Of a DNA stretch of 56,723 bases, positions 32,857 to 42,512 are shown piece by piece (position 1 is the stretch's first letter; each line of letters opens with the position of its first letter). The notes under the pieces are model-generated. The model saw only the letters and a program-made list of their open reading frames with translations, was not told the DNA's origin and ran no database searches. The stretch lies in NCBI GenBank assembly GCA_910574915.1, contig CAJTCR010000032.1, positions 1 to 56,723 of the forward strand, read 5' to 3'. Source of the DNA: Eubacteriaceae bacterium. Its GTDB lineage: Bacteria; Bacillota; Clostridia; Lachnospirales; Lachnospiraceae. The position numbers were made by a program, and so were the translations under genes.

Positions 32857-34476
32857 ATGTCGATGGTAGTACAGCACAACATGTCAGCTATGAATGCAAA
32901 CAGAATGCTTGGTGTCACAACAAGTGCACAGTCCAAGTCCACAGAAAAACTGTCCAGCGGTTTTCGCATTAACCGTGCAGCAGATGATGCAGCAGGACTT
33001 TCCATTTCTGAAAAAATGAGAAGCCAGATCCGCGGGTTAAACCAGGCTTCTACCAATGCACAGGATGGTATTTCTTTGATTCAGACGGCTGAGGGTGCGT
33101 TAAATGAGCAGCATTCGATCTTACAGAGAATGCGCGAACTGTCTGTACAGGCAGCGAACGGCACAGAGACAGATGACGATCGTGAAGCAGTACAGAACGA
33201 AATTACGCAGTTACAGGAAGAATTAACCAGAATTTCTGAGACGACAGAGTTTAATACGATGAAATTGCTGGATGGCAGCCTTGGCGGAAGCAGCTCTACG
33301 ACTGGGTCTGGGCCGAAGTTTGGTATTGTTGACGCTACATTAGATGGTGCTCTTGTTACTTCTAATGTTGGTGGTGTAACAGTGGCAACGACAGCAGCAA
33401 GCACAACAATGGCTGGGCAGGAAACTGCAATCTGGGATGCGGCTGGCACAACCTTAACATTAAATCTTTCTCTGAACAAAGTATATACACAGGATGAGAT
33501 TGATGAGCTGATTGCAAATGCAAAACAGGAAGACAGTACAGCTACCGGAGCACCTGCAGAAGTAAAGGTTACGCTCAAGAATGGAATCTTTAATGCTGAT
33601 GCAGCTACAACAGCAGGTACTGCAACAGAAGGCGGTGTAAAAGCAACCTCTGCCGATGCAGCAATCACGGGCTTTGTTGGAGCGGATAAGATTACATTTA
33701 CAGCCAATAAATATGGTAAAGAGTTAAACGCTGCTACATTTGACTTTAAGTTTGATAAGGAAGCAGGAAAAGAAGAAGTCACAACAGAACAGGCAGCTAC
33801 CTTTGATGACAAAAACGCGGCAGGCGATACTGGTAAATATACGATCCATCTTGCGGCAGGAAAAGAATATACGGCAGAAGATATCGAGGATATTCTGAAA
33901 GGAGCAGGATTTGACCTGGATGTTACGTTAAAGGGTGCAACGCCGGATGAACCAAATACATTGTATGCGACCAGCGGAGCATCTACGGTTGGCACAATTA
34001 CAATGGCTGGCGGCGCAGGTCTTGGTAGTGACAAAGCGCTCTGGAGCCAGGAAGGCTATGACGGCGTTTCTGGCAGCAAGGGCATCACATTGCAGATCGG
34101 TGCGAACTACGGACAGACCATGAGCTTTAGCATTGAGGATATGAGCGCAAGATCCCTCGGTGTTGACGGCAATAAGATTGACCTGAGCACACAGGAAGGC
34201 GCACAGAAGGCAACCGATAAAATCGATGACGCAATTAAGAAAGTATCCCAGGTACGTGGACGTATGGGTGCGATTCAGAACCGTCTGGAGCACACCATCG
34301 CAAATCTGGATACGGCGGCTGAGAATACACAGACAGCAGAATCCCGTATCCGTGATACAGATATGGCAGAAGAGATGGTGAATTACAGCAAGAACAATAT
34401 TCTTGCACAGGCTGGACAGTCTATGCTTGCACAGGCAAATCAGTCTAACCAGGGTGTTCTTTCTCTGTTACAGTAA
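32857..34476 (+). CDS. fliC: Flagellin
   Basis: A protein of 539 residues. The conserved N-terminal D0/D1 part (residues 1-145: [51 protein letters not shown]) and C-terminal D1/D0 part (from about 440: [16 protein letters not shown] to [11 protein letters not shown]) are complete. The middle 290 residues are a hypervariable, Thr/Ala/Asp/Gly-rich surface domain without cysteine, suited to O-glycosylation. The [10 protein letters not shown] stretch keeps the residues that TLR5 recognises in enterobacterial flagellins. It is followed by a terminator and then by the glycosylation island. Confidence 0.95.
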   Translation: MSMVVQHNMSAMNANRMLGVTTSAQSKSTEKLSSGFRINRAADDAAGLSISEKMRSQIRGLNQASTNAQDGISLIQTAEGALNEQHSILQRMRELSVQAANGTETDDDREAVQNEITQLQEELTRISETTEFNTMKLLDGSLGGSSSTTGSGPKFGIVDATLDGALVTSNVGGVTVATTAASTTMAGQETAIWDAAGTTLTLNLSLNKVYTQDEIDELIANAKQEDSTATGAPAEVKVTLKNGIFNADAATTAGTATEGGVKATSADAAITGFVGADKITFTANKYGKELNAATFDFKFDKEAGKEEVTTEQAATFDDKNAAGDTGKYTIHLAAGKEYTAEDIEDILKGAGFDLDVTLKGATPDEPNTLYATSGASTVGTITMAGGAGLGSDKALWSQEGYDGVSGSKGITLQIGANYGQTMSFSIEDMSARSLGVDGNKIDLSTQEGAQKATDKIDDAIKKVSQVRGRMGAIQNRLEHTIANLDTAAENTQTAESRIRDTDMAEEMVNYSKNNILAQAGQSMLAQANQSNQGVLSLLQ

Positions 34477-34513
34477 TCAGGCAAAATTAGGAAACTAGGA
34501 TTGCAGAGCAGTC

Positions 34514-34552
34514 AGAAGGCACGCTTCGCTTCGGCGTTGCGTGCCTTCTTTG
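34514..34552 (+). terminator. Terminator after flagellin
   Basis: AGAAGGCACGC (34514-34524) pairs with GCGTGCCTTCT (34539-34549) around a CTTCGG-containing loop, followed by T-rich sequence. Confidence 0.85.
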
Positions 34553-34568
34553 TATAAGGAAGGAAAAC

Positions 34569-35012
34569 ATGTCAGAAACAGAACAGATACAGATATTTTT
34601 GCGGCAGGGCGAGATTATAAAGGCGGAGAAGGCGCTGCATTCTTTGCAGCATATGGATGCGGATCTGCTGATACTGGATATCCTGATCCAGGTATTTCAT
34701 GTGGAAATCGCACAAGATGCAGCGAATACGGTGTTTGACGATTCCACAGATATCAAAGAATTGGCAAAGCATTTTATTACATTGAAATTACTGATGCGCA
34801 GGCTGGATTTTGAGCTGCCAGAGGAAGAGCAAAACGAGCTGCGTACCTATTGTAGCCTTCATCACGTATCTGCGTATTTACTTGCGAAGATACTGCTTAC
34901 AAACATCTTTCACAGGAAGCAGGTGTGCAGGAGGCTGATTGCCATGTTTCCTGAACATGCGGCGTATTTTGGACAAACGTACAAATATTTGGAGGAAACA
35001 GATGAGGAATGA
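34569..35012 (+). CDS. Unrecognised small helical protein at head of the glycosylation island
   Basis: A protein of 147 residues, mostly helical, acidic at the C-terminus (YLEETDEE), with no membrane segment. The start at 34569 follows AAGGAAGGAAAA. The repeated AEKALHSLQ / DILIQVFHVE pattern resembles a degenerate TPR-like helical repeat, but no family is recognised. Its stop overlaps the start of the next glycosyltransferase by eleven bases, so the two are coupled and it probably works with flagellin glycosylation. Confidence 0.65.
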   Translation: MSETEQIQIFLRQGEIIKAEKALHSLQHMDADLLILDILIQVFHVEIAQDAANTVFDDSTDIKELAKHFITLKLLMRRLDFELPEEEQNELRTYCSLHHVSAYLLAKILLTNIFHRKQVCRRLIAMFPEHAAYFGQTYKYLEETDEE

Positions 35013-38000
35013 CCATAAAATTTGTTTTATTATGTGTGCCAACGACGCGTTTTTGGCAAAGGAATGTCTGTTGTATATCAGCCAACTAGAAGTACCAGAA
35101 GGATTTTCGGTGGAACAGAAGGTAATCTATGGCGCGCAAAGCATGGCAAGCGGGTACAATAAGGCAATGAAGCAGTCCGATGCAAAATATAAGGTCTATC
35201 TGCATCAGGATGTGCTTTTGATTCATCGGGCATTTTTGCTGGATATGACGGCACTGTTTTGCGCAAATCCTCAGATTGGCATGTTTGGCGTTGTCGGGAA
35301 TAAGAGCCTTGCAAAAGACGGCTGCCCGTGGTCTGACGGAATGCACAGACGGATCGGAGAGATTTACAGTGATTTGATTTTTAAAAAAGAATACAGCGTT
35401 TTTTCCAAGATATCCGGCAGCTATGAACATGCGGTCGTGCTGGACGGGCTTCTTATGGCTACGCAGTATGATCTTCCCTGGCGTGAAGACCTGTTTCAGG
35501 GATGGGATTTTTATGACTGCTCACAGTCTTTGGAGTTTTGGAAGGCAGGGTATCAGGTTGTCGTGCCTTCTATGAAAACACCGTGGTGCCTGCATGATAA
35601 CGATATCCTGCATATGGAACATTATGAAAAATGGCGCAAGGTATTTGAACGTACATACGGAAACGATTATAAAAACTGGGAAGCACCGAAAAAGAAAGTT
35701 ATTTTTCAAATATTTGATCCGAAAAAAACGCTGCTGGATTTTCCGTATCCGCCTGTTTACAAGGAAGAGGGAGCGGATTATCTATGCTTTACCGATCAAA
35801 AGGAGGTACATTCGAGAGTTTGGAAGATCTGCAAAATAGACAGTCTGGACAGGGCGGCTGTTTCTTTGGCGCTTGCAGATTATGAGGAGCAAAAGGAGCT
35901 GCAAACAGACCAGATCCAGATCGCGCCGTTGTTTGCGCAAAAGAGCGGAGAAGGCGTGGTTACCGTTCCCGCGCTTGACCAATTACCGGATGTGAAGTTT
36001 GACCAAAGACAGATAAAACCGACCGCCAGCCATACAGGAGCATACTGCTATAAGAAAAATCCGAAATATACCAAAGGCAAATACAATGGCAGGCAGCTTC
36101 TGCTTACGATCGGCGTACCTGTCAGCAACCAGATCGAAACGATCGACCGATGCCTTTCTCATATTGCACCATTGTTAAACCAGTTAGACGCGGAGCTTGT
36201 TGTAGTGGATACAGGAAGTACCGATGGGACGGTTGAGGTTTGCAGGGCTTATGGAGCGAGGATTGTTACATTCGCGTGGTGCGACAATATGTCTGCGGCA
36301 AGGAACGAGGCGCTCTATCATGCAAAGGGCGCGTGGTTTCTTTCAATCGACGATGATGAATGGTTTGAAAACGTAGATGATATTTTAGGGTTTTTCCAAA
36401 GCGGGACTTATAAAAAGTGCGATACGGCAACGTATATTCAGAGAAATTACCAGATGATGTCAGGCAGTATTTTTCATGATAACCATACGCTGCGCATGGC
36501 AAGGATTACGCCAGAGCTTCATTTTGAAGGGCGCATTCATGATTCTTTGATCGTACCTGCGAAGGCGAAAAACTGCCAGCTTTTTTCCGTTGCGCACCAT
36601 TATGGATTTGCCAACGACGATCCAAAAAAATCGAGGGAGAAATATATTAGAAATACGTCTCTGCTGCTTCACGATCTGTATGAGTATCCGAAAAAGCTGC
36701 GGTATAATTTTCAACTGGCAAACGAACTGAAATGTGAACGGTATTATGCCGATGCAGCAGCCTGGTTTTTCAGAGGAATTTCGATCGAACAGGAGCTGCC
36801 GAGCGAGCATTTTGCAAGGCTGCATACCGTGTGCCTGTTATCCAGCCTGCATGATTCCAAAGATGAAAGGACTTTTTTTTATACTAATCTCCTACAGGAC
36901 AGGTGCGCGCTGACAGCGGCAGAAAAAGCATTTCTAAATTATAACGCGGCGGAGCTGGCTTTGATTATGCAAAAGCCGTCAGATCAGATCCTGGAATATT
37001 GCAGGCAGTATGAGAAGTATAAAAAGGCTTATCATAAAAACCCATACGACAGCCAGCAGCGCACTTATCTGGGATTGCAGGCATGTACGAATGAGTCTTA
37101 TCTTACCGACGCCCATGTCATTGCTTTTTGCGCCTATGTTAAGGGACAGCAGGAGCGGGAGGCGCTTTTGGAGCTTGGCCGCATTGATATGGATAAAATG
37201 TATAACCAGCATGGGATTTTTTTTGAAACGGTTCTGTTAGCAGGAGATGAAATCTATCATACAGTTATCGAACGGCTGAGCCCTTTCCAGTGGGAAAAGT
37301 GGCAGGAAAAGCTGCTGGACGCCTTTTTTGTAAGCATCAGCAGACATGCCTTTTATAAACGGCAGTTTGCCAGGTTTGCAGGTTTTGCAAAAAGGTTCAG
37401 CGTACAGGGAATCACAGACTATATGCGGCGGTTTTATAACGAGCTGACGCCGTCCATGCACCGGCATCTTTCGAAACAGGCAGCAGACTGCCGCCCTTAT
37501 GAATGTTCGGTACAGGAGCTTGCCGTCTATGCGTATGTTTTAAAGGAAAAGTACAAAAGCGAAGGGAAAAAAGCACAGGATATGGAGCTGTTTGCGCAGT
37601 ATATCAAGGTGACAGGCGCTTTTGCGGCTGGATATTATCATCCGGGGCTTTTAAACGACGCAGCGTGCAGTGCGGTGCAGGCAGATTATAAAGCTGCGTA
37701 TTTGATCTCGCTTGTATTGCAGGATAGAGAAACAAACAGTGAAAATATCAGGATGCTAAAGCAGGCGGTTCAAATATTTCCAGGATTTAAAAGTGAGGTG
37801 CAGTATCTGCTGACGCAGATGGTGCAGCAAAAACCGGCAGTGCAGGACGGTATGCAGCCTTGGGATGAAATGCTGGTGTTAGCGCATACACTAAAGCGGC
37901 AGATTCAAAAGCTGTTAGATGCAGGAAACAAAGCGGCAGCAAAGCCGATGCTTTTGGAACTGGCAGGCTATTTTCCTGATGATGCACAGATCCAGGCAAT

Positions 38001-38022
38001 GCTGGAAGAAGTGGAGGGATAG
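35002..38022 (+). CDS. Two-domain glycosyltransferase with helical-repeat C-terminus
   Basis: A protein of 1006 residues started at 35002 (GGAGG seven bases upstream). Residues 1-215 match the Glyco_tranf_2_5 family (ICFIMCANDAFLAKECLLYI, YLHQDVLLIHRAFLLD). Residues 365-600 are a GT2 catalytic domain with LVVVDTGSTDGTVEVCRAYG and the metal-binding FLSIDDDEWFE. The remaining 400 residues are helical and TPR-like. The combination of two catalytic modules and a tetratricopeptide-like tail suits a flagellin O-glycosyltransferase that builds or attaches more than one sugar. It leads a run of genes with only a few bases between them. Confidence 0.8.
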   Translation: MRNDHKICFIMCANDAFLAKECLLYISQLEVPEGFSVEQKVIYGAQSMASGYNKAMKQSDAKYKVYLHQDVLLIHRAFLLDMTALFCANPQIGMFGVVGNKSLAKDGCPWSDGMHRRIGEIYSDLIFKKEYSVFSKISGSYEHAVVLDGLLMATQYDLPWREDLFQGWDFYDCSQSLEFWKAGYQVVVPSMKTPWCLHDNDILHMEHYEKWRKVFERTYGNDYKNWEAPKKKVIFQIFDPKKTLLDFPYPPVYKEEGADYLCFTDQKEVHSRVWKICKIDSLDRAAVSLALADYEEQKELQTDQIQIAPLFAQKSGEGVVTVPALDQLPDVKFDQRQIKPTASHTGAYCYKKNPKYTKGKYNGRQLLLTIGVPVSNQIETIDRCLSHIAPLLNQLDAELVVVDTGSTDGTVEVCRAYGARIVTFAWCDNMSAARNEALYHAKGAWFLSIDDDEWFENVDDILGFFQSGTYKKCDTATYIQRNYQMMSGSIFHDNHTLRMARITPELHFEGRIHDSLIVPAKAKNCQLFSVAHHYGFANDDPKKSREKYIRNTSLLLHDLYEYPKKLRYNFQLANELKCERYYADAAAWFFRGISIEQELPSEHFARLHTVCLLSSLHDSKDERTFFYTNLLQDRCALTAAEKAFLNYNAAELALIMQKPSDQILEYCRQYEKYKKAYHKNPYDSQQRTYLGLQACTNESYLTDAHVIAFCAYVKGQQEREALLELGRIDMDKMYNQHGIFFETVLLAGDEIYHTVIERLSPFQWEKWQEKLLDAFFVSISRHAFYKRQFARFAGFAKRFSVQGITDYMRRFYNELTPSMHRHLSKQAADCRPYECSVQELAVYAYVLKEKYKSEGKKAQDMELFAQYIKVTGAFAAGYYHPGLLNDAACSAVQADYKAAYLISLVLQDRETNSENIRMLKQAVQIFPGFKSEVQYLLTQMVQQKPAVQDGMQPWDEMLVLAHTLKRQIQKLLDAGNKAAAKPMLLELAGYFPDDAQIQAMLEEVEG

Positions 38023-38025
38023 CAG

Positions 38026-39390
38026 ATGGAGCGGGGAATTTGCATTGTTGTGATCGCGCACAATGAACAAAAGCTAGTCTGGCAGCAGTTAGACAGGCTT
38101 GCTAGTTTTCGTCAGCCTGACGGCTGCCATGTCGTGATTGTAGACAACGGGTCGCAGGATGGGCTCGCGCAGAGCCTAAAAGAACAAAATGAAATCGATT
38201 ATATCCTTTGCGAAGGCGGCATTGAAAATTATGCGGCGATTTTAAATACGGTTGTTTCTGAATTTGCCGCCAAGGAGGATCTGCTCGTGCTGCCGCCGCA
38301 CCTGCTTATACTAGAAGAAGGTGTCAGCCGTTTGAAAAAGGCGCTGTACCAGGATGGCGCTACAGGCGCAGTCTGCGCAGGCAGCTACGCCGCAGATCCG
38401 CTTCGGGGAAAACAGCGGGAGCTGCTCAGCCTGGAAGCGGGCGCCTGCCTGCTCAGCGCAAAGCTGCTGCAAGCAACCGGTGGTTTTAACGAGTCTCTCA
38501 AGCTGCCGGAAAATATATGGATGGATCTTTCGTTTCGCGGGATTTGCAGCGGGTTTCACTTTTATGAAGTGCCGGATGCCTGTGTACAGCAGGCTGCGCA
38601 AGCATGTAACAGCTATACGAAAAAGTATGGGGCGGATGCCGACCGGGAGACGCTTAAAAAAATATGGGGAATGAATTATTTTAACCAGTATCCGAATGTT
38701 TCCCTGCTTTCTATGATTGGCAAAAAGAAAACAGAGCCGTTTGCACTGCTCGAAATTGGGTGTGACTGCGGGGCAAATATGATGTATGTGAAAAATACGT
38801 TTCAAGCGGCAAGCCTTACTGGAATCGAGATCAACGAAAATGCAGCAAAGATTGCGGCACAGACTGCAAAGGTGCATGTTTGCGATATCGAAGCAGGGCT
38901 GCCGGATTTTGGGAACACAAAGTTTGACTATGTGGTGTTTGGAGACGTCCTGGAGCATTTAAAAGATCCAGAAAGGATTTTGCGCGAGTGCGCCAGCGTG
39001 TTAAAATCCGATGGGGAGATTTTGGCATGTATTCCAAATCTGATGCATTATTCTGTGCTGCACGGGCTGCTGCACGGAAATTTTACGTATATGGATACCG
39101 GGCTGCTTGACCGGACGCATATCCACTTTTTTACGTACAATGAAATTGTGAAAATGTTTGTGCGCAATGGATATGCCATTGAAAAGGTGCTGTATACCGG
39201 ACAAAAGGAGACGGTTTCCAGTCAGGAGAAGGCATTTGTCGACGGACTGCGCAGGCTTGGCAGCGGGACGGAGGAGTTTATGTACTATGCGTTTCAGTAC
39301 CTTGTGTCGGCAAAAAAAGTAAAAACAGCAAAAACAGCAGCGAGCGCTATTCGCAGCCTGACCAGTGGAGGTTTGAAAGATGGATCATGA
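38026..39390 (+). CDS. GT2 glycosyltransferase fused to SAM-dependent methyltransferase
   Basis: A protein of 454 residues. The first 190 resemble a GT2 fold (ICIVVIAHNEQKLVWQQLDRL, VVIVDNGSQDG) but a clear DxD motif is lacking, so this half may bind rather than transfer sugar. Residues 235-400 are a class I methyltransferase with FALLEIGCDCGANMMYVK (SAM-binding glycine loop) and YVVFGDVLEHLKDPERIL. It probably methylates a flagellin glycan. It lies three bases after the upstream gene and overlaps the next by eleven bases. Confidence 0.8.
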   Translation: MERGICIVVIAHNEQKLVWQQLDRLASFRQPDGCHVVIVDNGSQDGLAQSLKEQNEIDYILCEGGIENYAAILNTVVSEFAAKEDLLVLPPHLLILEEGVSRLKKALYQDGATGAVCAGSYAADPLRGKQRELLSLEAGACLLSAKLLQATGGFNESLKLPENIWMDLSFRGICSGFHFYEVPDACVQQAAQACNSYTKKYGADADRETLKKIWGMNYFNQYPNVSLLSMIGKKKTEPFALLEIGCDCGANMMYVKNTFQAASLTGIEINENAAKIAAQTAKVHVCDIEAGLPDFGNTKFDYVVFGDVLEHLKDPERILRECASVLKSDGEILACIPNLMHYSVLHGLLHGNFTYMDTGLLDRTHIHFFTYNEIVKMFVRNGYAIEKVLYTGQKETVSSQEKAFVDGLRRLGSGTEEFMYYAFQYLVSAKKVKTAKTAASAIRSLTSGGLKDGS

Positions 39391-41461
39391 TCACACAGGA
39401 ATCCTTGCGGTGATCGTTGCACACAACGAATGCAGGAGTGTAAAAATCAATGTAAGGATTCTGCTGGATGAGCTTGCAGGGACGGGCAGCGAGATTGTAG
39501 TCGTAGATAACTATTCCAACGACGGACTGCAGGAATGGCTGTCAGCACAGCGCGCCATTTCTTCTATTATCTGTGACAACATGCAAGGATACGGAACAAT
39601 CTTAAGCGTTGTCCTGCGGGAATTTAAAGACCACAGAGATCTATTGCTGCTGCGCGCCAACTGCTTTCTGACGCCGGGCAGCATTGCGGCGCTGAAAGAA
39701 ACATTGGATGCGCAGGAGGAAATCGCTGCGGCTGCTCCGGTAGGAAACCTCCTTGCGGGAGAACAAAAATGCAGCGAAGCAGCCACGTATCAGGAGGCGT
39801 GCCGTTACAGCAGCGGACAGGCAAAGAGCTTTGTAAAAACAGCGTACCTGGATGCGGACGTGATGCTCCTAAAAAGAGATACCGCCTTGTATATCCGGGA
39901 AAACGCGCAGATCCCTCTGGCGGCAATGCGGGAATATAGGCGGGAAGTACTGAAACGGGGCGGCAGTTTTGCAGTAGTAAAAAATGCGGTATGTTTTAGC
40001 GTCTGTGCGGCAAACGAGGAGGCTTATCGAACATTTGCGCCAGAGGTGCATAAAAAGGAACAGCTTTTGCGGCTGCTGTATCGTTTTGGGGATCTGACGT
40101 ATGAGGGCGTGCATTTATATAAGTATTTGGAGCCGGATATTGTAAACGGTATTTACCAGCAGAAAAAGCTGCACAACACGGTAAGAGACCGGAGCATTTA
40201 TATGTGGCAGTCCGAGCAGCCAGTCCGGTCGTCAAGGGAGGAGGCGCAGGCGGCGGAAAAAATGCTGGAAACGCTTCCGCAAAAAGAGGTATTGTTTGTT
40301 ACGCTTTTTTTGCGCCGGATGTATCAGGGACGGTTTGAACATACAGCCATCGAGCCGTTTATTGAGAGCATTGGGGAAGAAAAATACCTGGATCTGGAAT
40401 TTGTCTCAGATGTTGCCGCACAGGAAAGTTTTCAGATCCCGACAAAAAACAGGTATGCCATGCTGATTTCGGCAGTCCCGGCAATTTACGGAATACAGGA
40501 CACGGACAGACAGCGGATCTCGGATTATTTATGGGAGAATATCATACATCCGCTGGAGCAGGTGCTGCAAATACAGTTTCCTCTCGATTTTTTGAAGGGA
40601 TGCCTTTCAAAAGCGGTATATATTTTAAAGGAACGCAGCGGTTTTTTGAAATTTTATCGTAACGTGATAGAAAAAGTGAAGCCGAAAGTGATTCTTTATT
40701 CACATGGACAGGACAGGCTTTTGGATTACCTGCGGGACGCAGCACTTGAGGCAGGTATTCCTACTTTGGAAATTGCACATGGGGTAACGGTTTTGGGTGC
40801 GTACCATAAACATTTGGCATACGCAGACAAGGTCGTAGCTTTCAGTAGCATGATTGCTGAAAAAAGCAGGCTGTCGGGAAATCCATATGTATTGGGAATT
40901 GGAAAACCAGATGTCTATAAGAATCAAAAGATCTATCAAAAGGATCATTTAAAAATAGTGATCGCATTTATATCGAGCCTGGAAGGAGAATTGTTTACTT
41001 ATGCGAAAAATCTGGCAGACAGGCTGGACAAACAAAAATACCAGATTATCTATAAAATGCACAGCGCGGAGCTATGGACAGACCAGGAAATACAAACAAT
41101 AGAAAGCATGTGCATCAATCTGAAATTTGCGGGAGGAAATATGGACATCCGGGATCTGGCAGGGATGTCGGATATTGCGGTCGGTATTTGCAGTACAGGT
41201 ATCTTTGATATGCTGCCCTATCCGATGGTGAAAGTGATCGCGGTGAGGGACAAGGCGGAATATGATTTGCCAAACACACTGGCGGAAATCATTCAGGAAA
41301 CAGCAGACAGAGGTGAACTGGTAATCGCAGAAGATGAAACACAGCTATATGAGGAAGTTATGGATTACGAGCGGGGCACGCAGTATCGGAAAGTACCAGG
41401 CAGCTTTTGGCCGGATGATGCGGGAGAGAAGTTTCAGGAGCTGGTGTACAGCTATTTGTAA
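39380..41461 (+). CDS. GT2-like plus CDP-glycerol/capsule-type glycosyltransferase fusion
   Basis: A protein of 693 residues. The N-terminal 200 repeat the GT2-like module of the upstream protein (LAVIVAHNECRSVKINVRIL, IVVVDNYSNDG). The C-terminal part from about 430 looks like a GT-B type enzyme of the capsule/teichoic glycerophosphotransferase kind (VILYSHGQDRLLDYL, TLEIAHGVTVLGAYHKHLAY, ADKVVAFSSMI). A central linker is unassigned. Together with the two preceding genes it forms a set of long modular glycosyltransferases with related N-terminal modules, probably from duplication. Confidence 0.7.
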   Translation: MDHDHTGILAVIVAHNECRSVKINVRILLDELAGTGSEIVVVDNYSNDGLQEWLSAQRAISSIICDNMQGYGTILSVVLREFKDHRDLLLLRANCFLTPGSIAALKETLDAQEEIAAAAPVGNLLAGEQKCSEAATYQEACRYSSGQAKSFVKTAYLDADVMLLKRDTALYIRENAQIPLAAMREYRREVLKRGGSFAVVKNAVCFSVCAANEEAYRTFAPEVHKKEQLLRLLYRFGDLTYEGVHLYKYLEPDIVNGIYQQKKLHNTVRDRSIYMWQSEQPVRSSREEAQAAEKMLETLPQKEVLFVTLFLRRMYQGRFEHTAIEPFIESIGEEKYLDLEFVSDVAAQESFQIPTKNRYAMLISAVPAIYGIQDTDRQRISDYLWENIIHPLEQVLQIQFPLDFLKGCLSKAVYILKERSGFLKFYRNVIEKVKPKVILYSHGQDRLLDYLRDAALEAGIPTLEIAHGVTVLGAYHKHLAYADKVVAFSSMIAEKSRLSGNPYVLGIGKPDVYKNQKIYQKDHLKIVIAFISSLEGELFTYAKNLADRLDKQKYQIIYKMHSAELWTDQEIQTIESMCINLKFAGGNMDIRDLAGMSDIAVGICSTGIFDMLPYPMVKVIAVRDKAEYDLPNTLAEIIQETADRGELVIAEDETQLYEEVMDYERGTQYRKVPGSFWPDDAGEKFQELVYSYL

Positions 41462-41473
41462 AGGAGAAGCAGT

Positions 41474-42481
41474 GTGTTAAATAACAAGACGATTTTAATT
41501 ACCGGAGGCACAGGGTCTTTTGGAAATCATTTTACCTCTTATTTATTCAGGCATTATAAGCCAAAGAAAATCATTGTCTATTCCAGAGACGAATATAAGC
41601 AGTATCATATGGCAAATAAATACAGCCAGTATGCGGATGCCATGCGGTTTTTTATCGGAGATGTCCGGGATAAGGAACGTCTGCTGCGTGCGCTGCATGG
41701 GGTTGATTATGTCATCCATGCGGCAGCGTTAAAGCAGGTTCCGGTGTGCGAATACAATCCGATCGAAGCAGTCAGGACAAATATCGACGGTGCGATCAAC
41801 GTCGTAAACGCTGTACTGGATACGCCAGGTATCCAAAGCGCAGTAGCGCTGTCAACCGATAAATCCGTAAATCCGGTGAACCTGTACGGCGGGACAAAAC
41901 TTGTATCAGATAAATTATTTATTGCTGCAAATGAGTATGCGGGCGTAAAACAAGTCCGGTTTTCCGTCGTCCGTTATGGAAATGTTGCCGGAAGCAGAGG
42001 GTCGGTCATTCCTTTTTTTCAAAAATTGATAGAACGTGGAGAAAAGGAGCTTCCGATTACGGATTACCGGATGACAAGGTTTTGGATCAGCCTGGAGCAG
42101 GGCGTGGAGCTTGTCGTTCAGGCACTGGCACAATCGCGGGGCGGAGAGGTCATGATTTCCAAAATACCTTCTTTTAAAATTACAGATCTGGCGCAGGCGA
42201 TGTTGCCGGGATGTACGATGCCAACAGTCGGTATACGGGAAGGGGAAAAGCTGCACGAGGTGATGATTACAAAAGAGGATGCGCCGTATACCTATGAATA
42301 TGAAAACCACTATATTATTTATCCGCAGTACAACTGGTGGGATGACAGGCATTTGATTCCAGGCGGAAAAAGGGTACAGGACGGATTTGAATACAGCTCA
42401 GAAACGAATACGCAATGGCTTGGCGTCCGCCAGATTCATGCGCTGTTAACGAATATGGGGCAAAACAAGGAATGGTCGTGA
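41474..42481 (+). CDS. pseB: UDP-GlcNAc 4,6-dehydratase (inverting), pseudaminic acid pathway
   Basis: A protein of 335 residues, extended SDR family, start codon GTG after AAGGAGAA. The NAD-binding TGGTGSFGNHF, AALKQVPVCEYNPIEAVRTN and STDKSVNPVNLYGGTKLVSD are PseB hallmarks, the last holding the modified catalytic triad with Lys. It converts UDP-GlcNAc to the 4-keto-6-deoxy-L-altro sugar, step one of pseudaminic acid synthesis. FlaA1-type dehydratases of capsule pathways are related, but pseC, pseI and pseF nearby make PseB the best call. Confidence 0.9.
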   Translation: MLNNKTILITGGTGSFGNHFTSYLFRHYKPKKIIVYSRDEYKQYHMANKYSQYADAMRFFIGDVRDKERLLRALHGVDYVIHAAALKQVPVCEYNPIEAVRTNIDGAINVVNAVLDTPGIQSAVALSTDKSVNPVNLYGGTKLVSDKLFIAANEYAGVKQVRFSVVRYGNVAGSRGSVIPFFQKLIERGEKELPITDYRMTRFWISLEQGVELVVQALAQSRGGEVMISKIPSFKITDLAQAMLPGCTMPTVGIREGEKLHEVMITKEDAPYTYEYENHYIIYPQYNWWDDRHLIPGGKRVQDGFEYSSETNTQWLGVRQIHALLTNMGQNKEWS

Positions 42482-42512
42482 AGTGTCATGCAGCAGCGGG
42501 AGGAAGAAAAAG

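Noticed and set aside
33081..34034. 317-residue minus-strand frame inside flagellin
   Set aside because: Antisense of the repetitive Thr/Ala-rich flagellin middle; no ribosome site and no protein-like features.
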